64,000 nucleotides of DNA from Candidatus Nomurabacteria bacterium (GTDB lineage: Bacteria; Patescibacteria; Paceibacteria; UBA9973), in NCBI GenBank assembly GCA_023267435.1, contig JAHFNH010000001.1, forward strand, positions 1-64,000. Direction: 5' to 3'. The notes under the pieces were generated by a model. The model worked only from the letters and a program-made list of their open reading frames with translations. It was not told where the DNA came from and ran no database searches. The translations under genes were made by a program, and so were the position numbers. Every line of letters starts with the position of its first letter. The stretch's first letter is position 1. Shown here one piece after another: positions 1-5,584 of the stretch.

Positions 1-145
1 TTTACTTGATAGGGTTTCCCCATTCGGAAATCTCCGGATCAAAGGTAGCTAAGCACCTCCCCGAAGCTTATCGCAGCAACGCCACGTCCTTCATCGCCTC
101 TTAAAGTCAAGGCATCCACCATACGCCCTTAATTTCCTGTTAAGA
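1..145 (-). rRNA. 23S ribosomal RNA, 5' end (partial)
   Basis: The reverse complement matches the conserved 5' part of bacterial 23S rRNA: the GGTGGATGCC block, the GGCGATGAAGGACGTGG block and the stretch around CCGAATGGGGAAACCC. The gene runs off the left edge, so only about 140 nt are visible. The exact 5' end is not certain and is placed at about 140-150. No 16S rRNA and no tRNA spacer lies upstream; instead there is a promoter about 370 nt away. The 23S gene therefore appears to be transcribed apart from 16S. Confidence 0.96.
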
Positions 146-165
146 AATTTAAAAATCACATTTAA

Positions 166-291
166 CCAAATAATCTCTACAAAATTATTTGGAAACCCCG
201 CCATACTGGCCGGGGCAAACAAAAAACAAAACAACTTTCTTTAACATGTTAAAATTCTTGACCGCTCAAGCAATTTGAAACAAAGAAAGTT
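166..291 (-). other. Structured 23S rRNA leader (serial hairpins)
   Basis: Just upstream of the rRNA are three visible stems: a perfect 9-bp stem CCAAATAAT/ATTATTTGG (166-192), a GC-rich stem around CCCCG/CGGGG (196-215), and a longer arm pairing AACTTTCTTT (233-242) with AAAGAAAGTT (282-291) around an inner CTTGA/TCAAG hairpin. A further hairpin with a GCAA tetraloop and GGACTA/TAGTCC stem lies at 338-363. These could be RNase III processing or folding elements of the pre-rRNA. That role is inferred; the inverted repeats are seen directly. Confidence 0.6.
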
Positions 292-417
292 TCTCCTGTC
301 TCCAACATAAAAGACCCAAACACACAGGCTGCGTGCCGGACTACATCCTTGCGGATTAGTCCTATAATCATTGGAACAGGAATTAAATTTTCAAAGATTC
401 TATCCTTTCTATCAAAT

Positions 418-476
418 AAAAAAACCGCCTTTGGGGCAGCCTTAGCAGAGTTAAAAGAAAATCTGTTAGGGACGCC
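418..476 (-). promoter_or_regulatory. Attenuator-like terminator/antiterminator in the 23S leader
   Basis: On the transcribed (minus) strand CTGCC-CCAAA-GGCGG (425-439) is followed by seven U, a canonical intrinsic terminator. The 5' half of its stem also lies inside a second possible pairing: 463-476 can pair with 435-448 at 11 of 14 positions. The two folds exclude each other. Because the only promoter seen is upstream of this point, the structure sits between the promoter and the 23S gene. It could be an attenuator, or it could end a small RNA of about 90 nt. Confidence 0.55.
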
Positions 477-517
477 TTTTTAAACTGTTTTTTGTTATAT
501 TCATACCGATGAAACCT

Positions 518-546
518 ATACTATACTAAACGAAAAAGGATGTCAA
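518..546 (-). promoter_or_regulatory. Promoter of the 23S rRNA transcript
   Basis: On the minus strand a perfect -35 TTGACA (541-546) is separated by 17 nt from -10 TAGTAT (518-523). This is the best sigma70-type promoter in the intergenic region and it points at the 23S gene. Confidence 0.75.
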
Positions 547-600
547 ATTTCCCTCCTAAAAGGAGTTGTTTATAACCTGGGGATAAGGATTACCAGTTTC

Positions 601-1032
601 TTACATTCTTGGATTTAAAGCAAAACACGAAAGAAGCTCTGGTGTTTGAGTCCAACCACATTGACCATTCATTTGTCGTTTACATTCGGATTTTTTATAA
701 CATGCAATATGTTTTTCTTGTTCAGGAGTAGGAGGCATAGTAACACAGGTAGGCGGTAAATAAAGAGTTGGGTCAACACAATCATTGTTGTAACACCCAG
801 CAATAACACAATTGTCTGTCAATGTAGGTTTTATATTATTATCTGAAACAGGATCTCCTTCATTCTTTAAATTTTTATAATGATAAACTGATTGTTTATT
901 AACATCATAACCATCTAAAATTAGATTTTTATTAGAATCTGATTTTTTTATTGCATAATACACACCACCCACTGCAATAATGGACAGTATTAATATTAAA
1001 ATTGTTGAACTAAAACCTTTATTTGTTTTCAT
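601..1032 (-). CDS. Membrane-anchored eight-cysteine-cluster protein
   Basis: A 143-aa protein with a hydrophobic N-terminal anchor (residues about 8-28, beginning MKTNKGF, somewhat pilin-like but without the usual E5) and an extracellular tail. The tail has exactly eight cysteines in a CxxxGCxxxxC ... CxxxxxC ... CGW pattern resembling the eight-cysteine-cluster domain of some secreted bacterial proteins. The function is unknown; disulfide pairing outside the cell is likely. It starts 2 nt after the stop of the upstream gene, whose product begins with the same MKTNKG, so the two are probably co-transcribed and translationally coupled. Confidence 0.75.
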   Translation of the reverse strand: MKTNKGFSSTILILILSIIAVGGVYYAIKKSDSNKNLILDGYDVNKQSVYHYKNLKNEGDPVSDNNIKPTLTDNCVIAGCYNNDCVDPTLYLPPTCVTMPPTPEQEKHIACYKKSECKRQMNGQCGWTQTPELLSCFALNPRM

Positions 1033-1034
1033 AA

Positions 1035-1667
1035 TTATTGAAAGACTAATGGAAATTCTAAAGTGTCAGCTGTACCGCCGGAAGGGTTTTCTTCAGTAAA
1101 GACAACTTTCATTGGCAAGCCTGATGCGAAACCTGGACCGGAATTATTGAAATCTACTGATACGGTAAATGGTATAGGACCGTTCGTCATCCAATTGGTA
1201 ACTTTAATAATTTTGGGAGAATTAATCATACCCCACACTCCCCCATCTTTATGCCAAAGCTGAGCTGTTCCTGCTTGGCCTTCAAACATTCCCCATGAAC
1301 AACCATTAGCCCCAGAATTGGTATTGTCGATAACTCCAGAAAAATTAACGGGAACATTGGAATGAATAACGGAATTAGGTTGTGGAGAATTTATTGTAAG
1401 ACCGCAATGACTCACACCTGTTTTAGGAGCGGTGTTCACATTATTTGTTTGAGTATTTACGGGTGTAGTCGAAGTGGCATTGGGAACAACATTTGTATTC
1501 GTTTCTACATTTTCATCGGTACTAGGTATGTTTACACTATAATTTTGGGAAGGAGAAGTAGGGTTTGTATTTCCCTTCTTGCCGGCAAGATAAGCAAAAC
1601 CGCCCGTTAAAACTATTAACACCACGATTAAAACAATAGCTAAAACAGAACCTTTGTTTGTTTTCAT
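1035..1667 (-). CDS. Membrane-anchored protein with Thr/Asn-rich linker and C-terminal Ig-like domain
   Basis: About 210 aa: one N-terminal transmembrane segment (about residues 8-30), a low-complexity Thr/Asn/Pro linker (about 35-85), then a compact Ig-like beta domain with two cysteines. I choose the ATG at 1667 over the one at 1673 because it gives the MKTNKG start shared with the downstream neighbour. A perfect TATAAT lies just upstream (+ strand attata near 1680), with TTGTCA 18 nt further up, so the mRNA would start at or beside the start codon. No enzymatic motif is seen. It is probably a surface or periplasm-like binding protein. Confidence 0.75.
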   Translation of the reverse strand: MKTNKGSVLAIVLIVVLIVLTGGFAYLAGKKGNTNPTSPSQNYSVNIPSTDENVETNTNVVPNATSTTPVNTQTNNVNTAPKTGVSHCGLTINSPQPNSVIHSNVPVNFSGVIDNTNSGANGCSWGMFEGQAGTAQLWHKDGGVWGMINSPKIIKVTNWMTNGPIPFTVSVDFNNSGPGFASGLPMKVVFTEENPSGGTADTLEFPLVFQ

Positions 1668-1723
1668 ATGCATGTATTATACCTCTCTTGTATAAAATAT
1701 GACAAGTAAAATAAAAGCAAAAG

Positions 1724-1757
1724 AAAAGAGCCCCCGACCTAGGTCGGGGGCTCTTTT
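1724..1757. terminator. Palindromic terminator (CCTAGG core)
   Basis: A fully symmetric GAGCCCCCGA/TCGGGGGCTC stem around CCTAGG has A-rich and T-rich flanks on both sides, so it can end transcription in both directions. It follows the gene at 1781-2476. The same core recurs at 3176-3215 and, modified, at 63191-63224. Confidence 0.9.
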
Positions 1758-1780
1758 TATAAAGTCTTTAAATTAAGAAA

Positions 1781-2476
1781 TTATTCTCTGTGAGCGATAT
1801 CATCTCCAATCTTGGAAAGGAATCTTCCTGCTGCATCTTTACCACCCAAGCCGAAGGCAAGAGCGCCAGCGACAGCAAGCATTCCGATAATACCAGCGAA
1901 AAGGATTTGCATGTAAGCTGGAGCAACTCCAAGCTGTCCAAGCGCGATTATGAAAGAGAAAATCCATACAGCATATTTTGCAACAGTAGCAAGCATATTT
2001 GCTGAACGAAGATTCATTGCTTTTGATCCAGCAGAAACCGCTCGAGAAATAGCTTCAGCTAATACTGTAGCGATTATCAAGATGAATGCTGCAACGATAA
2101 CTCTAGGCAAGAATCCAAGAACTTCGTCTTTCAAGAAAGATGAAACGAAATCCATACCAACTAAGTTAAGAGAAGGTAGAAGGAAAACGATAACAACAAA
2201 CCACTTTACGATTTGTCCGATAAAGTATCCGGAATTCAAATTCATTCCAGCTTTCTTTAATAATTCATCTGCACCGATAGACTGGAAAAGCTTGTCAATC
2301 TTCAAAGCACTGATAACGTGTTCAAATGCTTTCGCGACCAAATTACCTAAAACCCAACCGATTATAAAAAATACGATAGCCAAGATAAGTCTTGGTGCAA
2401 ACTGAACGAAACCCCACCATAAATCTTGAAGGGATGCATTAAAAACATCGCCCCATGTAACCCAAATATTATTCAT
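1781..2476 (-). CDS. MscS-like membrane protein (conserved TM helix repeats)
   Basis: A 231-aa integral membrane protein with four or five hydrophobic helices. The repeated GFLPRVIVAAFILIIATVL-like and FAPRLILAIVFFIIGWVLG-like segments match the TM-helix repeat family found in small mechanosensitive channel relatives. It lacks the cytoplasmic MscS beta domain, so a full gating channel is not certain. The C-terminus ends in a glycine-rich GGKDAAGRFL motif. TATAAT lies 3 nt before the ATG. It stands alone between terminators. Confidence 0.75.
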   Translation of the reverse strand: MNNIWVTWGDVFNASLQDLWWGFVQFAPRLILAIVFFIIGWVLGNLVAKAFEHVISALKIDKLFQSIGADELLKKAGMNLNSGYFIGQIVKWFVVIVFLLPSLNLVGMDFVSSFLKDEVLGFLPRVIVAAFILIIATVLAEAISRAVSAGSKAMNLRSANMLATVAKYAVWIFSFIIALGQLGVAPAYMQILFAGIIGMLAVAGALAFGLGGKDAAGRFLSKIGDDIAHRE

Positions 2477-2554
2477 AATATTATAATAATTAATTAATAA
2501 AAAACTTTCTTAAGTTCGACCTTATAAAGTTCTATTCCTATATTGTATCAACAA

Positions 2555-3136
2555 TTAGTTCTTTTTTAAAGCCTGTGTGGATAACTCTTTAGTCTGCACA
2601 ACTACTTCATGGGGGAAGTCAAGAATGTCCCGAACGAGCTTATCATACATGCTCAATCTATAAGAGAACTCTTTAGTATCAAAAATAGCATAGACAAGTT
2701 CTGCTCCGATTTCAGCTTCGAGCTTGCGGATCCCCTCTTCTATCTTGCCTTTTTTCATCTTATCGCCGACAAGCAACAAATCCACTCGACTGTCCTTGTC
2801 CTTTATAAACACACCAGAAACAAGTAGAAGCTTTATTTTACCGGCTTTTCTAAAGGACTCGGCAATAGCTTCTTTGTTTAAAGTATCAGAACCCACTAAA
2901 AGACCTTCAAATTCGTGAGCATATTTGAAAGAAGAATTAAAAGACCAATCCAAAGATCTCTTTTTTATAAAACCTGCAGAAAGAAGAGTACTTAATTCCT
3001 TACGGACAACACTGGCATTTACTCGGCTTCGAGTTACGATATCTTTGTTTTTAAATCCCTTGCTTTTGTTCAATAAAAAAAGCCTCATGATTTTCACTCT
3101 GGCCGGATTGCCCAATATTTTTCCTAAGATTTCCAT
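2555..3136 (-). CDS. Winged-helix protein with degenerate nucleotidyltransferase-like domain
   Basis: 193 aa. Residues 1-65 form an ArsR/MarR-like winged helix (NPARVKIMRLFLLN...NASVVRKELSTLLSAGFI). The rest, with KLLLVSGVF then DSRVDLLLVGD, resembles a minimal nucleotidyltransferase fold, but the catalytic GS...D-x-D signature is not intact. Fusions of a DNA-binding head to such a domain occur in archaea and Patescibacteria. A role in transcription regulation is inferred. TATAAT lies exactly 7 nt upstream of ATG (3144-3149), suggesting a near-leaderless mRNA. Confidence 0.65.
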   Translation of the reverse strand: MEILGKILGNPARVKIMRLFLLNKSKGFKNKDIVTRSRVNASVVRKELSTLLSAGFIKKRSLDWSFNSSFKYAHEFEGLLVGSDTLNKEAIAESFRKAGKIKLLLVSGVFIKDKDSRVDLLLVGDKMKKGKIEEGIRKLEAEIGAELVYAIFDTKEFSYRLSMYDKLVRDILDFPHEVVVQTKELSTQALKKN

Positions 3137-3175
3137 AGGTTGAATTATAACGTTTCTTTAATAAAAAACAAGCTA

Positions 3176-3215
3176 AAAACAAAAAGCCCCCGACCTAGGC
3201 CGGGGGCTTTTTGTT
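3176..3215. terminator. Bidirectional terminator after rplL
   Basis: AAAAAGCCCCCG, then CCTAGG, then CGGGGGCTTTTT forms a strong symmetric hairpin with A and T tracts on both sides. It lies just past the rplL stop and upstream of the regulator gene's own promoter. Confidence 0.92.
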
Positions 3216-3220
3216 TTAAA

Positions 3221-3583
3221 TTATTTCAATTCAATTTTACCTCCTGCTTCTTCGATCTTTTTCTTTAGATCTTCAGCTTCAGCTTTTTTCATTCCATCTT
3301 TCAATGTAGCTGGAGCACCATCAACTAAATCTTTAGCCTCTTTAAGACCAAGACCTAGAGCTTCTTTCACAACTTTCATAACAGCAATTTTTTGTTCACC
3401 AGCGGCTGCTAGAACAACTGTAAATGAATCCTTCTCTTCGGCTGCAGGACCAGCTGCAGGACCAGCGACAGCGACAGCTGCGGCAGATACTCCGAACTTT
3501 TCTTCTATTGCCTTTACAAGGTCATTCAGTTCTAGAACTGATGCACTTTCAAGGTCTTTCATAAATGAATCAAATTTTGACAT
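3221..3583 (-). CDS. rplL: Ribosomal protein L7/L12
   Basis: 120 aa, the normal family length. There is an N-terminal dimerisation helix (1-30), an Ala/Gly/Pro-rich hinge (about 34-50) and the C-terminal domain with EKTEF-like FTVVLAAAG and the KEAKDLVDGAP helix that contacts translation factors. It forms the ribosomal stalk together with L10. It follows rplJ by 26 nt and ends at a strong terminator, so rplJ-rplL form a short operon. There is no Shine-Dalgarno; the start is preceded by AAAAAATATT. Confidence 0.98.
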   Translation of the reverse strand: MSKFDSFMKDLESASVLELNDLVKAIEEKFGVSAAAVAVAGPAAGPAAEEKDSFTVVLAAAGEQKIAVMKVVKEALGLGLKEAKDLVDGAPATLKDGMKKAEAEDLKKKIEEAGGKIELK

Positions 3584-3609
3584 AATATTTTTTAAATTAA
3601 TACTTATAA

Positions 3610-4089
3610 TTACTTCTTCTTAGCGACTTCGTTGACTGCTAAAGCTAAACGCTGCATAGGAGATTGGAGCAAAAAAGCAATCTTTGAAAGCAATACTTCT
3701 CTTCCAGGGATTGTTGCTATTTCCATCATTGCGGCGCTATCTACGAACTTTCCTTCAAAGATTCCACCTAGAATACTCAATGTTCCTTTGTGTGTTTTCT
3801 GGAAATTGTATATCTCGCGAGCTGGAGCTATTTGATCCGCTGCGTAAGCCATAGCGACTTCTCCAGGAAGTTCAGGTAAACTGCCTGTAGCCTTCCCTTC
3901 TAAAGCACGCTTCAACAAGGTTTTTCTGGATACTTTGTAGGAAACTCCTTCATTTCTAAGGTCTCGGCGTAGAGAAGTTTCCTCCCCGGCATGCAGACCA
4001 TGGAAATTCACGAAAACAACAGACTCAGAACCTGTGACTGCCTTTTCGATATCCTTTATCATCTCTTCCTTTTTTGATTTTAATAACAT
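3610..4089 (-). CDS. rplJ: Ribosomal protein L10
   Basis: About 159 aa from the start MLLKSKKEEMI. The frame stays open up to 4200, but the extra 37 residues are encoded by the hairpin-filled leader and do not match the family, so I place the start at 4089. The protein has the L10 core (VFVNFHGL, LRRDLR, YKVSRKTLLKRAL) and a C-terminal helix for L7/L12 binding. L10 anchors the stalk on 23S rRNA and in many bacteria represses its own operon through the leader RNA. The leader here is long and structured (see 4090-4236). Confidence 0.95.
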   Translation of the reverse strand: MLLKSKKEEMIKDIEKAVTGSESVVFVNFHGLHAGEETSLRRDLRNEGVSYKVSRKTLLKRALEGKATGSLPELPGEVAMAYAADQIAPAREIYNFQKTHKGTLSILGGIFEGKFVDSAAMMEIATIPGREVLLSKIAFLLQSPMQRLALAVNEVAKKK

Positions 4090-4236
4090 AATTGGTTTCT
4101 GCCTCTTCGGCAGATCGCCGTTGAGGCGATTTAATTTGTAAACAAAAAAACGGCTTTCGCCGCAAGTAATTTTTCGCCTCTTCGGCGAATATCGACCCAC
4201 TAAATAGGACTTATTGTTTGCCTACTTTCTTTGCGG
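4090..4236 (-). promoter_or_regulatory. rplJ leader with tandem GCC hairpins and an internal terminator
   Basis: Downstream of the promoter the leader holds, in transcript order: a TTCGCC-GAAGA-GGCGAA hairpin (4173-4189); CGGC-GAAA-GCCG followed by seven U (4144-4163), a textbook terminator; then two adjacent hairpins ATCGCC-TCAAC-GGCGAT (4114-4130) and CTGCC-GAAGA-GGCAG (4099-4113) just before the start codon. This looks like an autoregulatory or attenuator leader. L10 binding is known for other bacterial leaders. The hairpin pair recurs before tuf, fusA and recA. Confidence 0.75.
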
Positions 4237-4243
4237 TATGGTT

Positions 4244-4272
4244 AATATAACATAACACTTTTAAAGATGCAA
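4244..4272 (-). promoter_or_regulatory. rplJL promoter
   Basis: On the minus strand -35 TTGCAT (4267-4272), a 17-nt spacer and -10 TATATT (4244-4249) predict a transcript start near 4236, giving a leader of about 147 nt. Confidence 0.65.
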
Positions 4273-4283
4273 TATAAGATATT

Positions 4284-4430
4284 CTACTTACTATTCACCG
4301 GAGTGACAGTATTTACTGTATTTGTTTGATCACCGCCATTAAAATAACTTGCCAAGAAAACTCCGATAAGCCCAATGACTATCATCCCAGCGAAGATAAA
4401 TAAAATTTTTAGAAAATGTTTCATTGCCAT
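4284..4430 (-). CDS. Small single-pass membrane protein (48 aa)
   Basis: A short reading frame encodes MAMKHFLKILFIFAGM and onward: one transmembrane helix (about residues 6-27) and a polar Asn/Thr tail. The start is supported by TATAAT (4437-4442) six nt before ATG, with AGG in between, and by a TAG stop at 4284. The hydrophobic pattern and linker resemble the N-terminal anchors of the neighbouring secreted proteins. No homolog is recognised. It is real if the promoter is active, and it is too short for default gene callers. Confidence 0.5.
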   Translation of the reverse strand: MAMKHFLKILFIFAGMIVIGLIGVFLASYFNGGDQTNTVNTVTPVNSK

Positions 4431-4442
4431 ACCTGTATTATA

Positions 4443-4476
4443 GCACAAAAACCACCTTTAAAGGTGGTTTTTGTGC
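4443..4476. terminator. Perfect 34-bp palindrome: terminator with an embedded promoter region
   Basis: A 17-bp arm, GCACAAAAACCACCTTT, is repeated exactly in reverse complement. It can terminate the gene at 4489-4971 on the minus strand. The TATAAT for the 48-aa gene abuts it at 4437-4442, so the -35 region of that promoter lies inside the palindrome. Confidence 0.85.
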
Positions 4477-4488
4477 GTAATTTTAAGA

Positions 4489-4971
4489 TTATTCTTGAAC
4501 CAAAACAGTTGCTACGTTTTGAGATTTATCACAATCTACAAGAAGAGTTTTTGATTTTAGATAAATATCAGGAAGTACAACAATCTTAAATCCATATGGT
4601 TTTATAGTGAAAGTATATCCAACTTTTACAGTGCGAGTGTTTGGAGATCGATTGTCGATCATGATACCGGTATTATCTTTATAAGTTGCTGTATTTGGAT
4701 GCGCCTGACACGATTTATCAAGTTGTATTCTTCGATCCGCATATTTTACCAAAGCATTGGCGTATGAGATGGACGCTGCTCCAGCCCCAGTGGTTTGATC
4801 AACATCTTGAACTGATACAGGCTCAGTGGTAGTTGTAGTAGTAGTAGTAGTTTCAGTAGATGGTATTGTCACTGGACTAACCACTTTTTTGTTAAAAATA
4901 AAAAAGAGAATACCAACAACAACTATTACACCTATAACCCAAAACCACATTTTAGATTTATCTTTTTCCAT
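4489..4971 (-). CDS. Membrane-anchored extracellular protein with poly-Thr linker
   Basis: 160 aa: a short charged N-terminus, one transmembrane helix (about 8-26), a linker with nine consecutive Thr (about 40-50), then a conserved C-terminal domain with two cysteines (KSCQAHP ... LLVDCDKSQNVATV). The tail, with YADRRIQLDKSCQA, DNRSP and YGFKIVVLP, is a recurrent uncharacterised type in Patescibacteria secreted proteins. It has a cupredoxin-like spacing of strands but no metal-ligand set that I can identify. The function is unknown. Confidence 0.7.
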   Translation of the reverse strand: MEKDKSKMWFWVIGVIVVVGILFFIFNKKVVSPVTIPSTETTTTTTTTTEPVSVQDVDQTTGAGAASISYANALVKYADRRIQLDKSCQAHPNTATYKDNTGIMIDNRSPNTRTVKVGYTFTIKPYGFKIVVLPDIYLKSKTLLVDCDKSQNVATVLVQE

Positions 4972-5103
4972 ACATTTATTTTTTAAACTAATAATTTTAA
5001 AATATTGTACTTCATAAGCTGATGGACGAAAAAAACTTATGAAATATAATATTTAATAGCATATTAATTATACTCTTGTCTAAAATAAATAACTACCCCA
5101 ACG

Positions 5104-5134
5104 CAAAAACCACTCTCTTCAGAGTGGTTTTTTG
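5104..5134. terminator. Terminator after the coiled-coil gene
   Basis: AAAAACCACTCT, CTTC loop, AGAGTGGTTTTTT: a strong hairpin with a T tract on the plus strand and an A tract on the other side, just past the stop at 5144. Confidence 0.9.
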
Positions 5135-5143
5135 TGCTAATTT

Positions 5144-5434
5144 TTAAGCGAAAACTTTGTTTTCCAACTTCTCTATTCTTTTATCTTGATGCATCACTGT
5201 ATCGGCAAGATCCGTAGTATCATTTTTTATTTCTTTAATAGAATCTTCTGTATCGTTCCTGAAACTCTTAAAGTCCATTCGCATATCATGAATTTCAGAT
5301 TTAACATTACTTAAATCTTCTTTAGTTGCTAAATTCTTCAAGTCTTCTTTAGTTGCCATATTCTCTAAAATATAAGCTGTAGTCTTAGCTACAATTTCTA
5401 AGGATTCTTGTATTTTTTTGATCTCCTTTTCCAT
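5144..5434 (-). CDS. Small coiled-coil protein with ATKEDL repeats
   Basis: 96 aa and almost wholly helical, with heptads throughout. It contains the tandem MATKEDL-KNLATKEDL repeat found in many small bacterial coiled-coil proteins of unknown role. There is no signal peptide and no membrane segment. It is a monocistronic gene between terminators at 5104-5134 and 5479-5513. It could oligomerise or serve as an adaptor; nothing in the sequence allows a firmer call. Confidence 0.65.
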   Translation of the reverse strand: MEKEIKKIQESLEIVAKTTAYILENMATKEDLKNLATKEDLSNVKSEIHDMRMDFKSFRNDTEDSIKEIKNDTTDLADTVMHQDKRIEKLENKVFA

Positions 5435-5478
5435 TTCTCAATTATACTAAATACCTTTTAAAGTGCAAATAGAAACGC

Positions 5479-5513
5479 AAAAACCCCGTCGCATTAAAGC
5501 GATCGGGGTTTTT
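5479..5513. terminator. Terminator after the large surface-protein gene
   Basis: AAAAACCCCG and CGGGGTTTTT arms around TCGC/GCGA form a strong hairpin that ends the 5585-9415 transcript. Confidence 0.88.
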
Positions 5514-5584
5514 GGGGTTGTTTAAGTCAACCAAACTCTCGATTTATCCGTATCAAGAAACGCTAGTATCCTATCAACAATCAA

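Noticed and set aside
4090..4200. An N-terminal extension of L10 of 37 residues
   Set aside because: The extension is encoded by leader hairpins, does not match the family, and the family start lies at 4089.
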